A stretch of 64,000 nt of DNA from Rhizobium sp. P38BS-XIX (GCF_012641435.1 NZ_JABAIJ010000001.1:1364001-1428000); one strand, 5' to 3'. Positions 49,516 through 59,330 are shown, numbered from the stretch's first letter. Translations and numbers: made by a program. Notes: generated by a model not told the origin, from the sequence alone.

Positions 49516-51270
49516 TTAATAAGACGCCAGCAAGGCCGAGTTGTCTTTTCCGAAAGTGGGCTGGACTCCCAGAATCGGCGCAGCTCTTGCTATGATATCG
49601 CGGGCGATCGGCAAAGCGGTGAAGGCCGAAATAGTCCCGCCGCCACGCTCGCCGCTTTTCGGCTCGTCGATGAAGGTCATGACGATATATTGCGGGTCGT
49701 CGATCGGGAACGCGGCCAGGAAGCTGTTGAAGTTGAGATTATGTGCATAGCGGCCATTGACGACCTTGTCGGCCGTACCGGTCTTGCTGCCGACGTTGTA
49801 CCCCGGGACGCGTGCATTACGGCCCGAGCCACGGGTGCCATTGAACTCGAGCAGGAAGCGAACGTCGTCGCTGGTGCTCTTCTTGACGACCATCTTGGCG
49901 ATGGCGTCGGCCTGATCACGCGTGCGCGGAAGAAAGGTCGGGTCGATCAACTTGCCGCCATTGACGAGGGCCGATGCGGCAACAGCCGTTTGCAGCGGTG
50001 TCGTCGAGACGCCGTGGCCGAACGAGATGGTGATCGAGTTGATCTTCTTCCAGACGCGGGGCTGGCTCGGCGCCTTCACTTCCGGCAGCTCGGTATTCAT
50101 CCTGTTGAGCAGCCCCAGGCGAGTCAGAAATTCCTTATGCGCATCGATACCGACGATATCGGCAATCTTCGCCGTGCCGATGTTGGACGAATACTGGAAG
50201 ATTTCCGGAACCGACAGCACGCGATGCTGACCGTGGAAGTCGTGGATGGTGAAGCCGCCGATCCGGATCGGATTGGTGGCATCGAAGGCATCGCGCAACG
50301 ATATCTTGCCTTCGTCGAGCGCCATAGCCATCGTGAAGGTCTTGAAGGTGGACCCCATTTCGAACGTACCGTTCGTCATGCGGTTCAGCCATCCTTCCGA
50401 AGCGCCTTCGTTGGGATAGTTGGGGTCGAAGTCGGGAGCCGAAGCCATTCCCAGCACTTCGCCGGTGTGGACGTCGAGGATCGCAGCGCCGGCACCCTTC
50501 GCCTGGAAATTCTTGACCGCGTTGACGACGGCATCACGGACGATGCCCTGTACACGCAGATCGATCGACAGCTTCACCGGCTGCAGCGGTTGATCGTTCG
50601 TCATGCCGGCGGCGGCAAGGTCGGCAAGACCTTGATCGTCGATGTATTTTTCCATGCCGGATACGCCACGGTTATCGATATTGACGTAGCCGAGGATATG
50701 CGGCGCGGTCGAGCCGCCCGGATAGAAACGACGCTTCTCGGGACGGAACCCGATACCCGGAATACCGAGCGCCAAAATCTGGCTCTGCTGCTTCGGCGTC
50801 AACTGGCGGCGAAGCCAGGCAAAATGAGAGGTCTTGACCGAAAGCTTCCGATAGGTGGATTTCGCATCGAGATCCGGCAGAACCGTGCGCAGCTGCTCCA
50901 CGGCTTCATCAGGATCGATAATCTTGTTGGGCTCGGCGAAGAGGGAAACCGTACGGATGTCGGTCGCAAGCAACGCGCCATTGCGATCGACGATATCAGG
51001 CCGCGAAGCCATTAGACGATCCGGCGGCAGAATGCTGGACGTAATATCCGGCGCGGTCATCGCGAACTGGGCAAGACGTCCGCCGATCACGCAATAGATG
51101 GCAACAAAGCTGACGACCAGTAGGACGACGCGGCTTCTGGCCTGGTTCGACTTACGCTTGCGAATGCCTTCAAACAGCGAACGGGAAAACCCGTCGCCTC
51201 GCCGGTTGTTGCCATCGGTGGAAAAGTGCGCCTTGCTCTTCAAGACCATGATGCGAGAAAGAAAAGACAT
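49516..51270 (-). CDS. ftsI: division transpeptidase FtsI (PBP3)
   Basis: A 584-residue class B penicillin-binding protein that cross-links septal peptidoglycan. It has a basic N-terminus, one TM segment near 48-70 ([17 protein letters not shown]), a dimerisation domain and a transpeptidase domain. The catalytic SxxK is Ser307-T-F-Lys310 ([10 protein letters not shown]). The SxN motif is in [11 protein letters not shown] and KTG in [11 protein letters not shown]. The start ATG overlaps the ftsL stop by 1 nt (TAATG). Confidence 0.98.
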   Translation of the reverse strand: MSFLSRIMVLKSKAHFSTDGNNRRGDGFSRSLFEGIRKRKSNQARSRVVLLVVSFVAIYCVIGGRLAQFAMTAPDITSSILPPDRLMASRPDIVDRNGALLATDIRTVSLFAEPNKIIDPDEAVEQLRTVLPDLDAKSTYRKLSVKTSHFAWLRRQLTPKQQSQILALGIPGIGFRPEKRRFYPGGSTAPHILGYVNIDNRGVSGMEKYIDDQGLADLAAAGMTNDQPLQPVKLSIDLRVQGIVRDAVVNAVKNFQAKGAGAAILDVHTGEVLGMASAPDFDPNYPNEGASEGWLNRMTNGTFEMGSTFKTFTMAMALDEGKISLRDAFDATNPIRIGGFTIHDFHGQHRVLSVPEIFQYSSNIGTAKIADIVGIDAHKEFLTRLGLLNRMNTELPEVKAPSQPRVWKKINSITISFGHGVSTTPLQTAVAASALVNGGKLIDPTFLPRTRDQADAIAKMVVKKSTSDDVRFLLEFNGTRGSGRNARVPGYNVGSKTGTADKVVNGRYAHNLNFNSFLAAFPIDDPQYIVMTFIDEPKSGERGGGTISAFTALPIARDIIARAAPILGVQPTFGKDNSALLASY

Positions 51271-51788
51271 TAATGGCCCACCGATCCCGTTGAGATGTTG
51301 TCCACGTCCGGCTTCTTGCGCTTGGCAATAGCGGGTGCCTTGGGCCGCGGCGCCGGAGCTGCCGCCACGTCAGCGATGGCTTTCCTGATCTCGGCATCGG
51401 TGGTGTCGCCGCTCTTCGAGGCAGAAGCAACCTTGGAGCCGGCAGGCTTGGTGCTTTTGTCACCATCCTTCGCATCCGCTATGGCCGGCTGCGGAACCTG
51501 AGAGCGGAGCATCGGCAGCTCGCTCGGCTGAACGATAGCCGTCGACAGCGTCGGCTGCAGCTGAAGCTCATTGCTGTAGTTATTGACGAGGCGCTCCAGC
51601 CGGTTCGGCTGCGACACCAGGGCCCAGTCTGCCTTCAGCAGCTCAATCGTGTCCTTTTCAAGCTTGATCTCGGCTTCGAGGCGATGAACCTCTTCCAGCT
51701 TCAGCTCGGCGCGATGCTTGATCGTATAGGTCACACTGGCCATTGCCGTCATGACGCCGATCAGCACGATGTCAAAAGTCTTCAACAT
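51270..51788 (-). CDS. ftsL: cell division protein FtsL
   Basis: A 172-residue bitopic protein with one N-terminal TM segment (FDIVLIGVMTAMASVTYTI). It is followed by a coiled-coil-like stretch (LKLEEVHRLEAEIKLEKDTI) and a long Pro/Ala/Lys-rich tail, typical for alphaproteobacterial FtsL. It forms the FtsQLB complex. The ATG 51788 follows GGAGGTTGAT, and the 1-nt gap after rsmH means the Shine-Dalgarno lies in the rsmH 3' end. Confidence 0.93.
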   Translation of the reverse strand: MLKTFDIVLIGVMTAMASVTYTIKHRAELKLEEVHRLEAEIKLEKDTIELLKADWALVSQPNRLERLVNNYSNELQLQPTLSTAIVQPSELPMLRSQVPQPAIADAKDGDKSTKPAGSKVASASKSGDTTDAEIRKAIADVAAAPAPRPKAPAIAKRKKPDVDNISTGSVGH

Positions 51789-51789
51789 A

Positions 51790-52815
51790 TCAACCTCCGA
51801 GCTTTCCGAGATTGGCGAGATTGGGCAGATCGAAGATCGAGAAATCGGCGGATTCGGCGGGCGCTGCCGTACGAAGACCGGCACGCAGCTTGGCTGAACG
51901 AGCCCGAGGATTGACTTCCGCCTCCGCATCGCTGGCCGCAACCATCGACTTGCCAATGGCATCGAACGTTGCCGGCCGCTCCTGCACGACAGGCATGTGG
52001 CGAGACCCGACAGCACGACCGGAACGATCCGCGAAGAATTTCTTGACGATCCGATCCTCAAGGGAGTGGAAGGTGACGACGACAAGCCGGCCACCGGGCT
52101 TCAGAGCCCGCTCAGCCGCAAACAGCGCTTGAGCCAACTCACCGAGTTCGTCATTGACGAAAATCCGAAGCGCCTGAAACACGCGCGTGGCAGGATGGAT
52201 CTTGTCCTTGGCCTTTCGCGGCGTCACGACTTCAATCAGGCCGGCCAGATCGCGGGTGGTGACGAAGGGAGCCTCGGCACGCCGCTTTTCGATAGCATGC
52301 GCAATGCGCGGCGCCTGCTTTTCCTCACCAAGAAGAACAAAGATACGAATGAGCTCTGCAAGTTTGGCGCGGTTGACGACATCCGCAGCCGAGACGCCGC
52401 TTGCCGACATCCGCATATCGAGCGGACCGTTCTTGCTGAAGGAAAAACCGCGTTCCGCTTCATCGATCTGCATCGAGGAGACGCCGATATCCAAAACGAC
52501 GCCATCAAGGCCGCCCTCGGGCGCATGCTCGGCAAGCTGGGAGAATTGCGATGAAATGAGATTGAGACGCCCGGCATGAGCGACAACGAGCGCGTGCCCC
52601 GCAGCAATCGCCGTCGGATCACGATCAAGCGCGATCACATCGGCGCCGCCAGCCAGAATGGCCGAAGTGTAGCCGCCAGCTCCAAACGTTCCGTCGAGGA
52701 TGATCTTTCCGGGCGCCGGGGCCAAAGCCTCGACCACCTCGGAAAGAAGAACCGGAATGTGGCGAACAGGTCCGCCACCGGCATCAGTAGAACCTCCGCC
52801 AGAATTCGCCGCCAT
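51790..52815 (-). CDS. rsmH: 16S rRNA m4C1402 methyltransferase
   Basis: A 341-residue SAM enzyme (formerly mraW) that methylates 16S C1402. It has [15 protein letters not shown], the SAM-binding motif [14 protein letters not shown] and the C-terminal [20 protein letters not shown]. The ATG 52815 ([14 protein letters not shown]) is preceded by AAGCGGGGACACGG; longer in-frame extensions are rejected because they run into mraZ. It starts 14 nt after mraZ. Confidence 0.97.
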   Translation of the reverse strand: MAANSGGGSTDAGGGPVRHIPVLLSEVVEALAPAPGKIILDGTFGAGGYTSAILAGGADVIALDRDPTAIAAGHALVVAHAGRLNLISSQFSQLAEHAPEGGLDGVVLDIGVSSMQIDEAERGFSFSKNGPLDMRMSASGVSAADVVNRAKLAELIRIFVLLGEEKQAPRIAHAIEKRRAEAPFVTTRDLAGLIEVVTPRKAKDKIHPATRVFQALRIFVNDELGELAQALFAAERALKPGGRLVVVTFHSLEDRIVKKFFADRSGRAVGSRHMPVVQERPATFDAIGKSMVAASDAEAEVNPRARSAKLRAGLRTAAPAESADFSIFDLPNLANLGKLGG

Positions 52816-52829
52816 TCCGTGTCCCCGCT

Positions 52830-53270
52830 TTAATCCGAGCGCTTGCCCGCCAGCCTGCGCTCCTCTCGTGCCTGCACCTGCAAGGCCAGAAAGGCCTCCG
52901 GTCGCCATATTTGAAAATGATCCGCCCGACCGACGAAGGTTACCTCGTTGGTGATGCCGGTGAAGTCTCGAATAAAATCCGTGACCATCAGCCGCCCTTC
53001 GGCATCGAGCTTCATGAAGACCCCGCCCCCATGAATGAGGAGCGACATCTGGTTCGCCGCCGGCGAAAATGGATCGTCCGCCGCAATCTGCCGCTCGAAA
53101 CGATCGAGCAGATCGAGGCCGCCGATACTGATCGCCGGAAACACAAAATCCTGGAAACAATACAGCTCCTGGATATTGCGTTCGACCAGCACGGAACGAA
53201 ACGCTGCCGGCACGGAGACCCGTCCCTTGGCATCGATCCGGTTGGTCGCATTTGACAGGAAGCGGTTCAT
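52830..53270 (-). CDS. mraZ: transcriptional regulator MraZ
   Basis: A 146-residue AbrB-like DNA-binding protein, first gene of dcw and autorepressor. Two AbrB/SpoVT-like half-repeats are visible: [19 protein letters not shown] near the N-terminus and [19 protein letters not shown] in the middle. MraZ forms ring-shaped oligomers that bind TGGG repeats at 10-bp spacing; four such repeats lie upstream. The start ATG 53270 ([10 protein letters not shown]) matches the family N-terminus. Confidence 0.97.
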   Translation of the reverse strand: MNRFLSNATNRIDAKGRVSVPAAFRSVLVERNIQELYCFQDFVFPAISIGGLDLLDRFERQIAADDPFSPAANQMSLLIHGGGVFMKLDAEGRLMVTDFIRDFTGITNEVTFVGRADHFQIWRPEAFLALQVQAREERRLAGKRSD

Positions 53271-53700
53271 GACGCGAAACACCCGTCCCCCGTGCCCCAC
53301 AAGCAATTACCCGCTCGCAGACACAGCCAAAATCGGACACAGCTTCGCAAGCCGAAAGAGAAAACACCCCTTCGACACCCCCGAACCGGGAGCAATCATG
53401 GTTTTGCGATGATTGGGCTTTTAGCCCGTATGCAGTGTTCGTTTGGGATACCATGGGACCATATGGGCGTCAATGGGATGAAGCCGCACCAGGCGCGGCC
53501 ACAGCCTAAATATTCATAAGCCGTTAAGTTTAACGAAAGGTTAGGATCGGCTTTAGAGGACGTCCCAAAACGGATTGTTTTCACAAGCTAAAACGATTGG
53601 CTGCGGTAGCTGGAGGGCCTGGAAAACCCGGTATCCAAAGGCTCTCTAAATTATTTTCCGAGAGCCGAAATGCCCCTGTGGATAGAGCGAGGGTTGATTT
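53271..53700. other. mraZ-rnpB intergenic region
   Basis: A 430-bp gap between rnpB and mraZ, both transcribed on the minus strand. It holds the MraZ box and promoter (53445-53479) with a long mraZ leader, and a GGCTCTC/GAGAGCC hairpin (53640-53666) that may end the rnpB transcript. No further gene was found. Confidence 0.55.
53445..53479 (-). promoter_or_regulatory. MraZ box and dcw promoter
   Basis: Four TGGG words start at 53445, 53455, 53465 and 53475 on the plus strand, exactly 10 bp apart, matching the MraZ operator. On the minus strand TTGACG (53474-53469) and TATCCC (53451-53446) form a -35/-10 pair with a 17-bp spacer that lies entirely within the repeats. MraZ binding would block the promoter. 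The operator is about 175 bp upstream of the mraZ start. Confidence 0.88.
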
Positions 53701-54098
53701 GCCAGTTGGCCTGTAAGCCGGGTTCTGTATGGCTCCGACCAAGGTCGGAACGTGGCAGCCATTCATCTGGGACGGCGCTTGCGCGACGCCTCCTGCAACC
53801 CACCCGGATGACCGGCCCGGAAACGGGCTGGAGCGCTCGCGCACTCCGCGTCATCCCTATTCGGTCTTGCTCCCGGTGGGGTTTTCCGTGCCGTCGCTGT
53901 TTCCAGAGACGCGGTGGGCTCTTACCCCACCGTTTCACCCTTACCCAATCCGAAGATCAGGCGGTTTGCTTTCTGTGGCACTTTCCCTGAGGTCACCCTC
54001 GCCGGACGTTATCCGGCACCGTGTTTCCGTGGAGCCCGGACTTTCCTCACCTTATCGCCTTTCGACATTGATAAAGCGCGGCTGCCCGGCCAACTGGC
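53701..54098 (-). ncRNA. rnpB: RNase P RNA (M1 RNA, type A)
   Basis: About 398 nt, the catalytic RNA that trims tRNA 5' ends. The closing P1 stem is visible: GCCAGTTGGCC at the 5' end and GGCCAACTGGC at the 3' end. The universally conserved GAGGAAAGTCCGGGCTCC block is at 54048-54031, and the 3' conserved ACAGAACCCGGCTTA is near 53728-53713. Open frames inside it are spurious. The ends are inferred from P1 and may vary by several bases. Confidence 0.95.
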
Positions 54099-54164
54099 AC
54101 AGGCTCATTAACCGAGACCGCCTGCAATTGCCACCTAAATATGCGGCTTCTTAGATGGCCTGCG

Positions 54165-55358
54165 TCACCTGCGGAAATGCGCTGAGAAATCCGTGTCGTA
54201 GCCTTCGTCCTTGATTCGGCCTGAGAGCAGCAGCTCGGCACCCAACCGGCCGATTTCGTCCGAACTCTTGGCAGCCGTGCCGCAACCGCCGGTCAAAACA
54301 GCCACACGCGGAGACGAGCTGTAACCGATCATGGGATATCCGGTTGGCGAAAAGGAAACGGCGCAGGAATTGGTGAACGAGGCTGGCCGCTCTATGCCGG
54401 GAACAAGTGCATGAAATATCCGCACGAGGTGGTCGCGCGCCTTTTCGCGACCCGCAGTGCGGAACCAGGCGCGCAATTCCGCCTCGGACGTAAATTGCAA
54501 ATCGTCCGGATCGCCACCGATCTTGATGTAGTGCTTTCCATCAGGATACCGGATCGGCGGCAGCATGTAGATGCTGTCCGCATCATCGGCGGTGACCGAT
54601 ATCAGCGACGGCATACCTGAAAACGCTGCTGCTTCCGCCTCGCTCACTTCGAAGAAGGTGACCGTCCGGCCATAAACCTTCATCTCAACAGGTCGCGGCA
54701 AGAGATTCTCCGCGATGGAGAAACCGCCGGCGGCCATGAGCACTTTTTCGGCACGCCAGGTTTCGCCCTCGGCGGTCGTGACGACGGCAAGTCCATGATC
54801 ATCGCGAATCGAAACAACGGTCTGCTTGATCACCCGCGCACCGGCCTTCTCCGCCAGGAGAGATTGCGCCTTCACGAGCCTGCGCGGGCTGATATGACCC
54901 GCACCATGAGGCTCGAAAACGCCTTCGCTCGAGGACGCGAAGGAGAAAAATGGAAACCGCGTTTTGAGGCCGGCATCATCCAGAACATCTGTCTGGACCC
55001 CCAGATTATGCGCCGCGTCGAGAACGCTTCCGACATAGCCGTTGTCGCCACCACGCTTCGGGCCCGTCACCAGGCAGCCGACCGGCGTGTAGAACTGGAT
55101 GCCGCTATCGCGCTCGATCTCCGCATAGCGGTTGATCGAGCGGTTTGCGAGGCGTGCCCAGTCCGTGTCACGATCGATGGTTCGGGTAATGCGGCCTTCG
55201 TCATAGTGACTGCCGAAGACGCCTTGATGGTTCGCGCGATCTTCCGGCTCATCCGGTCCGATGACTGCAACTCCATCCGTCTGCCTGGCAAGATGGCGGG
55301 CAGCAGCGGCCCCCATCATTCCACGACCGACGACGATGAACTTGAAATCCGCTGCCAT
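54165..55358 (-). CDS. FAD-dependent oxidoreductase, DAO/sarcosine oxidase family
   Basis: A 397-residue flavoprotein with an N-terminal dinucleotide-binding motif (FKFIVVGRGMMGAAAARHLA) and the DAO-family C-terminal segment SFSPTGYPMIGYSSSPRVAV. Members oxidise N-methyl or D-amino acids; the substrate here is not evident. The start ATG 55358 follows GAGGATATGGC; an earlier in-frame start at 55409 was rejected. Monocistronic, upstream of rnpB on the same strand. Confidence 0.86.
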   Translation of the reverse strand: MAADFKFIVVGRGMMGAAAARHLARQTDGVAVIGPDEPEDRANHQGVFGSHYDEGRITRTIDRDTDWARLANRSINRYAEIERDSGIQFYTPVGCLVTGPKRGGDNGYVGSVLDAAHNLGVQTDVLDDAGLKTRFPFFSFASSSEGVFEPHGAGHISPRRLVKAQSLLAEKAGARVIKQTVVSIRDDHGLAVVTTAEGETWRAEKVLMAAGGFSIAENLLPRPVEMKVYGRTVTFFEVSEAEAAAFSGMPSLISVTADDADSIYMLPPIRYPDGKHYIKIGGDPDDLQFTSEAELRAWFRTAGREKARDHLVRIFHALVPGIERPASFTNSCAVSFSPTGYPMIGYSSSPRVAVLTGGCGTAAKSSDEIGRLGAELLLSGRIKDEGYDTDFSAHFRR

Positions 55359-55439
55359 GCCATATCCTCGCAAATGATCGAGGCTCGATAGCATGGAAAG
55401 CGATTCCACCCCACCCGATCTTCCTTGAACGGAGGCGGA

Positions 55440-55997
55440 TCAGTCGAGCAATGCCAGGACCTTGCCGCAATACCGCTTCGAGATCGGGTTCATGCGCGTT
55501 GCGCCATGGCCTGCATTGTATTTCAGGATGGTATTGCAGGTCTGCCCGCCACCAAGATTCTGCGCCATGGCGAGATACTTCATGCCGAATTTGATATTGG
55601 TTTCGGGATCATACAGTCCCTTGGCGCGGCCGGTGTAGCCCATCAGGCGTGCGGTTGCCGGCTTGATCTGCATCAAGCCGATTTCTCCGGCGCTGCCGCG
55701 CGTTTTCGCATTGAAATTGCTTTCGATCCGAATGACCGCGGTCGCCAGTTCAACCGCGACGCCATTTTCCTTGGCGTATTTGGTAATCAGTGGGGAGTAA
55801 CGGTTCTGCAGTGTCGAGGAATTGTCTGCGTCACGTAGTTCGGCGGGCGCATTGGGCACCGGAAAACCGGTGGTGCGGCTGACGGTCTTAAGCGGAACCG
55901 TTCGTTGCTTTCCATGATGCTGGCCCGCAAAGGCGCAATCATACCCTACCAGCAGCACACCCAGGCATGCTGCTGCCGCAACAATCAAATTTTTCAT
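55440..55997 (-). CDS. exported lytic transglycosylase (SLT domain)
   Basis: A 185-residue periplasmic murein lyase. Signal peptide LIVAAAACLGVLLVGYDCAF. The SLT fold has the catalytic Glu in AVIRIESNFN, then GSAGEIGLMQIKPATARLMG and KYLAMAQNLGG, with the C-terminal KYNAGHGA. It cleaves MurNAc-GlcNAc bonds to give 1,6-anhydro ends. It has a structured leader with a GCCTC/GAGGC-based hairpin at 56032-56060. Confidence 0.92.
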   Translation of the reverse strand: MKNLIVAAAACLGVLLVGYDCAFAGQHHGKQRTVPLKTVSRTTGFPVPNAPAELRDADNSSTLQNRYSPLITKYAKENGVAVELATAVIRIESNFNAKTRGSAGEIGLMQIKPATARLMGYTGRAKGLYDPETNIKFGMKYLAMAQNLGGGQTCNTILKYNAGHGATRMNPISKRYCGKVLALLD

Positions 55998-56031
55998 GTA
56001 GTCTTTTGTCTCCAGCGCGGGACCGCGAACA

Positions 56032-56060
56032 GCCTCAAGCCGGCACGTCCGGCTGGAGGC
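56032..56060 (-). repeat. hairpin in the leader of the lytic transglycosylase gene
   Basis: GCCTC-AAGCCGG (56032-56043) pairs with CCGGCT-GGAGGC (56049-56060), with one mismatch and a 5-nt loop, about 35 bases upstream of the start codon. On the minus strand a T-run precedes rather than follows it, so it is not a terminator for that direction. Confidence 0.4.
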
Positions 56061-56263
56061 AAAAAGAGCCGCCGGAGTGCACAGTCCCCATTAGTCGTCT
56101 ACGGCCGCGCGACACACAAAACCAAACTGCGCGGCCGCCGTTTAGCGATCGTGGTTAGACCAGCGCAATGCGGAGATAATAGGGAAAACATGTGGCGCAG
56201 CAGGGGGTTACGCGCTTTTCGACTTATAGCCGACTATGGATATCGCTGCTGTCGGCGTTTTCG

Positions 56264-57025
56264 TCAGGAAAAGCGAGGGAGTGCCGACAGAAGACGATGA
56301 AGCGTGTCGATCGTCGAAAAATCGGCGATCCCGTCAACCCGTTCAGGACGGAAATGACGTTGGAAAGCTTCAACCTCGCCCTTCAGCTTCTCGGAGAATT
56401 CGCCTGTAATTTCAGTTCCGTAACCGTAAAGCGAGAGCATGGACTGCAGGGCCTCGATTGGTTGGCCGACATCGCCCTTCTGGAAGAAGCGACCGCCGGT
56501 GATCGCAGCCGGCTCAACCCAGTGCCCTACGCCTTCCACAGCCAGCCGCGCCCAGGGAAACTTCTCGCCCGGATCAACCTTGCGAACCGGCGCTACGTCC
56601 GAGTGCCCGAGCACTCTTTCGGGCGCGATTGCCCAGCGTTGGCCGCAATCACGACATAGTTCGACGACCGCTTCGACCTGCGCATCCGGGAAATCGGGCA
56701 GGCCGCCCGGGTGGCCGGCATTGGCTATTTCAATGCCGATCGAGAGCGAGTTGATATCGTCCTCGCCCTGCCACGCGCTTTTGCCCGCATGCCAGGCGCG
56801 CCGATCCTCCGGCACCAATTGCATAACGCGCCCGTCTTCGAAAACGAAATAATGACTTGATACTTGGCTCTCGCTTCGACAGAGCCAATCCAGCGCGCCG
56901 TCCGCCGTGCCCATACCGGTATAGTGCAGCAAGATCATATCCGGCTTGCGCCCGTCCCGGCGTTCACCGTGGTTCGGCGACGGCTGAACCACGGCGCGTG
57001 AAAAATCGGCCTCGAATGCAGTCAT
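56264..57025 (-). CDS. N-acetylmuramoyl-L-alanine amidase (AmiD-like)
   Basis: A 253-residue amidase_2-domain protein that cuts the bond between MurNAc and the stem peptide, probably on anhydro-muropeptides. Zinc-ligand regions: LLHYTGMGTADGALDWLC, WHAGKSAWQGEDDINSLSIG and GHSDVAPVRKVDPGEKFPW. A C-terminal peptidoglycan-binding domain (QSMLSLYGYGTEITGEF) follows. No signal peptide is visible, so it could be cytosolic (AmpD-like recycling). It overlaps the upstream TerB-DnaJ gene by 4 nt. Confidence 0.92.
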   Translation of the reverse strand: MTAFEADFSRAVVQPSPNHGERRDGRKPDMILLHYTGMGTADGALDWLCRSESQVSSHYFVFEDGRVMQLVPEDRRAWHAGKSAWQGEDDINSLSIGIEIANAGHPGGLPDFPDAQVEAVVELCRDCGQRWAIAPERVLGHSDVAPVRKVDPGEKFPWARLAVEGVGHWVEPAAITGGRFFQKGDVGQPIEALQSMLSLYGYGTEITGEFSEKLKGEVEAFQRHFRPERVDGIADFSTIDTLHRLLSALPRFS

Positions 57026-57732
57026 GCGGCGCGGCGTTCTTTTTCGATCTCGGCATAAGCCGCGTTCAAAGCCGCCATACGTTCGTTGGCGATCACATGG
57101 AACTCTTCCGGAACGCCCCGAGAGACCAGGCGATCTGGATGGTTCTCATAGACAAGCCCATGGTAACGGCGACGGATGGTCGGGAAATCGTCCTGACGCG
57201 AGACGCCGAGGATCTTGTAGGGATCACGCCCGCCGGCGCTGACATGGCGCGCCATGATCTGGTCGAACCGCTCCTCACTCATCTGGAATATCTGCGCAAC
57301 GTGCTGCAGGAATTCCATTTCCTTCTCGTGGATCAAGCCGTCGGCCTTGGCAATGTGAAACAGGCCGTCGAGCACATCCTCCAGCACCGGGCAGTTCTTA
57401 GTGCAGGTGACGCAGAGCGTCGACAGACGTTCAGCATAGGCTTCGTAACCGGCGACGTCCTGACGTGCCAGATTGTAGAGACGTGCGACGTTCTTGGCCT
57501 GATCCTGCGGAAATTCGAAGATCTCGCGAAACGCATTGACCTCGTTTTCGGTCACGATGCCGTCGGCCTTCGCCATCTTGGCGGAAAGCGCGATGACCGC
57601 AACGGAAAATGCCACCTTTCGGCGGGTTTCCGGGTCGCCTTCGAATACAGTGCGAATGGCCTCGACCACCGCCGACAGGGCATTGCCAGCGGTGCTACCA
57701 ATAGCATTCAGCAATTTTTCCCAAAACGACAT
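57022..57732 (-). CDS. DjlA-like TerB-DnaJ domain protein
   Basis: A 236-residue protein with a TerB-like all-helical domain (KVAFSVAVIALSAKMAKADG, then EVNAFREIFEFP) and a C-terminal J domain (DPYKILGVSRQDDFPTIRRR) that keeps the HPD motif in YENHPDRL, needed to stimulate DnaK. Membrane anchoring is less clear than in E. coli DjlA. The start ATG 57732 (MSFWEKLLNAIG) was chosen over ATG 57753 because a GGAAC stretch precedes it. It overlaps the amidase gene by 4 nt, so the two are co-expressed. Confidence 0.9.
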   Translation of the reverse strand: MSFWEKLLNAIGSTAGNALSAVVEAIRTVFEGDPETRRKVAFSVAVIALSAKMAKADGIVTENEVNAFREIFEFPQDQAKNVARLYNLARQDVAGYEAYAERLSTLCVTCTKNCPVLEDVLDGLFHIAKADGLIHEKEMEFLQHVAQIFQMSEERFDQIMARHVSAGGRDPYKILGVSRQDDFPTIRRRYHGLVYENHPDRLVSRGVPEEFHVIANERMAALNAAYAEIEKERRAA

Positions 57733-57841
57733 CGTAGTTCCAAAGGCTCTCATAAACTATGGAACACATTGACCAAATAATGCCTGGCAATGCAAGCAGT
57801 CCATTCGTCGCAAGGGCGAAAACACTTTTCACAATTTGGTA

Positions 57842-57887
57842 ATGATGGTGTGTTTCGAGCCTTCCGTGAGAAGCGCGGCACCATCAT
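57842..57887. repeat. 9-bp inverted repeat upstream of the phosphofructokinase gene
   Basis: ATGATGGTG (57842-57850) and CACCATCAT (57879-57887) are perfect reverse complements 28 bases apart, in the 288-bp gap between divergent genes. It may be an operator or a leader hairpin; no known consensus was matched. Confidence 0.35.
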
Positions 57888-58020
57888 GCCCTGCCCTGTC
57901 CAAACCAGAAAACAAACCGCGTGTTTCTTAAATTCTTTACTTTACAGCCATTCAAGCCTGTCGCATCCATTCCCACGGCAACCATTGAAATAAAGCAGCT
58001 CGACTGCAAGGAGGATCTCC

Positions 58021-59232
58021 ATGGCCAAACAGAAAGTCGCAATGCTCACCGCCGGTGGATTGGCGCCCTGCCTTTCCTCAGCCGTTGGCGGGCTGATCCA
58101 GCGCTACACCGACGTCGCGCCGGAGATCGACATCATCGCCTATCGCTCCGGCTATCAAGGCGTTCTCCTGGCTGACAGCCTCGCGGTGACACCGGCCATG
58201 CGCGAGCGCGCGCACCTTCTGCATCGCTACGGCGGTTCGCCGATCGGCAACAGCCGCGTCAAGCTCACCAACGCCGCAGACTGCGTCAAGCGCGGTCTGG
58301 TCAAGGAAGGCGAAAACCCATTGCGCGTCGCAGCCGAGCGCCTCGCCTCCGACGGGGTCACCATCCTTCACACGATCGGTGGCGACGATACGAATACGAC
58401 GGCAGCCGATCTCGCTGCCTATCTCGGCGCCAACGGCTATGACCTCACCGTCGTAGGCCTGCCGAAAACCGTCGACAACGACGTCGTGCCGATCCGCCAG
58501 TCTCTCGGCGCCTGGACGGCAGCCGAAGTCGGCGCAGATTTCTTCGACAACGTCAGCAACGAACAGACCGCCGCCCCCCGCACGCTGGTCATTCATGAAG
58601 TCATGGGGCGTCACTGTGGCTGGCTGACGGCGGCGACCGCACGCGCCTATATCCAGAAGACCAGCGCCAACGAATATGTCGACGGCTTGATGATGAGCGC
58701 CGCCCTGAAGGCTATCGACGGCCTCTATCTGCCTGAAATGGCATTCAACATCGAGACTGAAGGCGAGCGCCTGCGCAAGATCATGGAAAAGACCGGACAG
58801 GTCACGCTGTTCGTATCGGAAGGTGCCGCGCTCGACGCGATCGTTGCCGAACGGGAAGCCGCCGGGGAAACAATCAAGCGCGATGCCTTTGGCCATGTGA
58901 AGATCGATACCATCAATGTCGGCGGCTGGTTCCAGAAGCAGTTTGCCTCGATTATCGGCGCGGAGCGATCCATGGTGCAGAAGTCGGGTTACTTTGCTCG
59001 TTCCGCGCCGGCAAACGGCGACGATCTCCGCCTCATCCAGGGAATGGTCGATCTCGCAGTCGAAAGCGCGCTCAACAAGGTTTCCGGCGTCACCGGCCAT
59101 GACGAAAGCCAGGGCGGCAAGCTGCGCGTCATCGAATTCCCGCGCATCAAGGGCGGCAAGGCATTTGATATCTCCTCACCTTGGTTTGCCGAGGTCATGG
59201 AGCATATCGGCCAGAAATATGCGCAAGCCTGA
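58021..59232 (+). CDS. pfp: pyrophosphate-dependent phosphofructokinase
   Basis: A 403-residue phosphofructokinase of the PPi-using group, which phosphorylates fructose 6-phosphate reversibly. The nucleotide site reads GGDDTN (120-125), with Asp in place of the Gly of ATP-dependent enzymes, and the catalytic loop is PKTVDND (148-154) with Lys149, both marks of PPi dependence. The ATG 58021 follows the very good Shine-Dalgarno AAGGAGG. Rhizobia usually rely on Entner-Doudoroff glycolysis, and this enzyme may serve gluconeogenic or PPi-scavenging flux (inference). Confidence 0.95.
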   Translation: MAKQKVAMLTAGGLAPCLSSAVGGLIQRYTDVAPEIDIIAYRSGYQGVLLADSLAVTPAMRERAHLLHRYGGSPIGNSRVKLTNAADCVKRGLVKEGENPLRVAAERLASDGVTILHTIGGDDTNTTAADLAAYLGANGYDLTVVGLPKTVDNDVVPIRQSLGAWTAAEVGADFFDNVSNEQTAAPRTLVIHEVMGRHCGWLTAATARAYIQKTSANEYVDGLMMSAALKAIDGLYLPEMAFNIETEGERLRKIMEKTGQVTLFVSEGAALDAIVAEREAAGETIKRDAFGHVKIDTINVGGWFQKQFASIIGAERSMVQKSGYFARSAPANGDDLRLIQGMVDLAVESALNKVSGVTGHDESQGGKLRVIEFPRIKGGKAFDISSPWFAEVMEHIGQKYAQA

Positions 59233-59330
59233 ATGTTCCACAATCTGGAGCCGCGATCGGTGATCAAACTGATTGACTGATCGTAAATCCAATGTCTTTG
59301 CTGGCGGCGAAAAGGAATAGGGAGGATTCC

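Noticed and set aside
49222..51015. Nearly 600-codon plus-strand frame antisense to ftsI
   Set aside because: Overlaps ftsI with its intact SxxK, SxN and KTG motifs; no recognisable domain in the antisense frame.
53581..54241. Several short open frames in and around 53.6-54.2 kb
   Set aside because: They lie in RNase P RNA, whose P1 stem and conserved blocks are visible.
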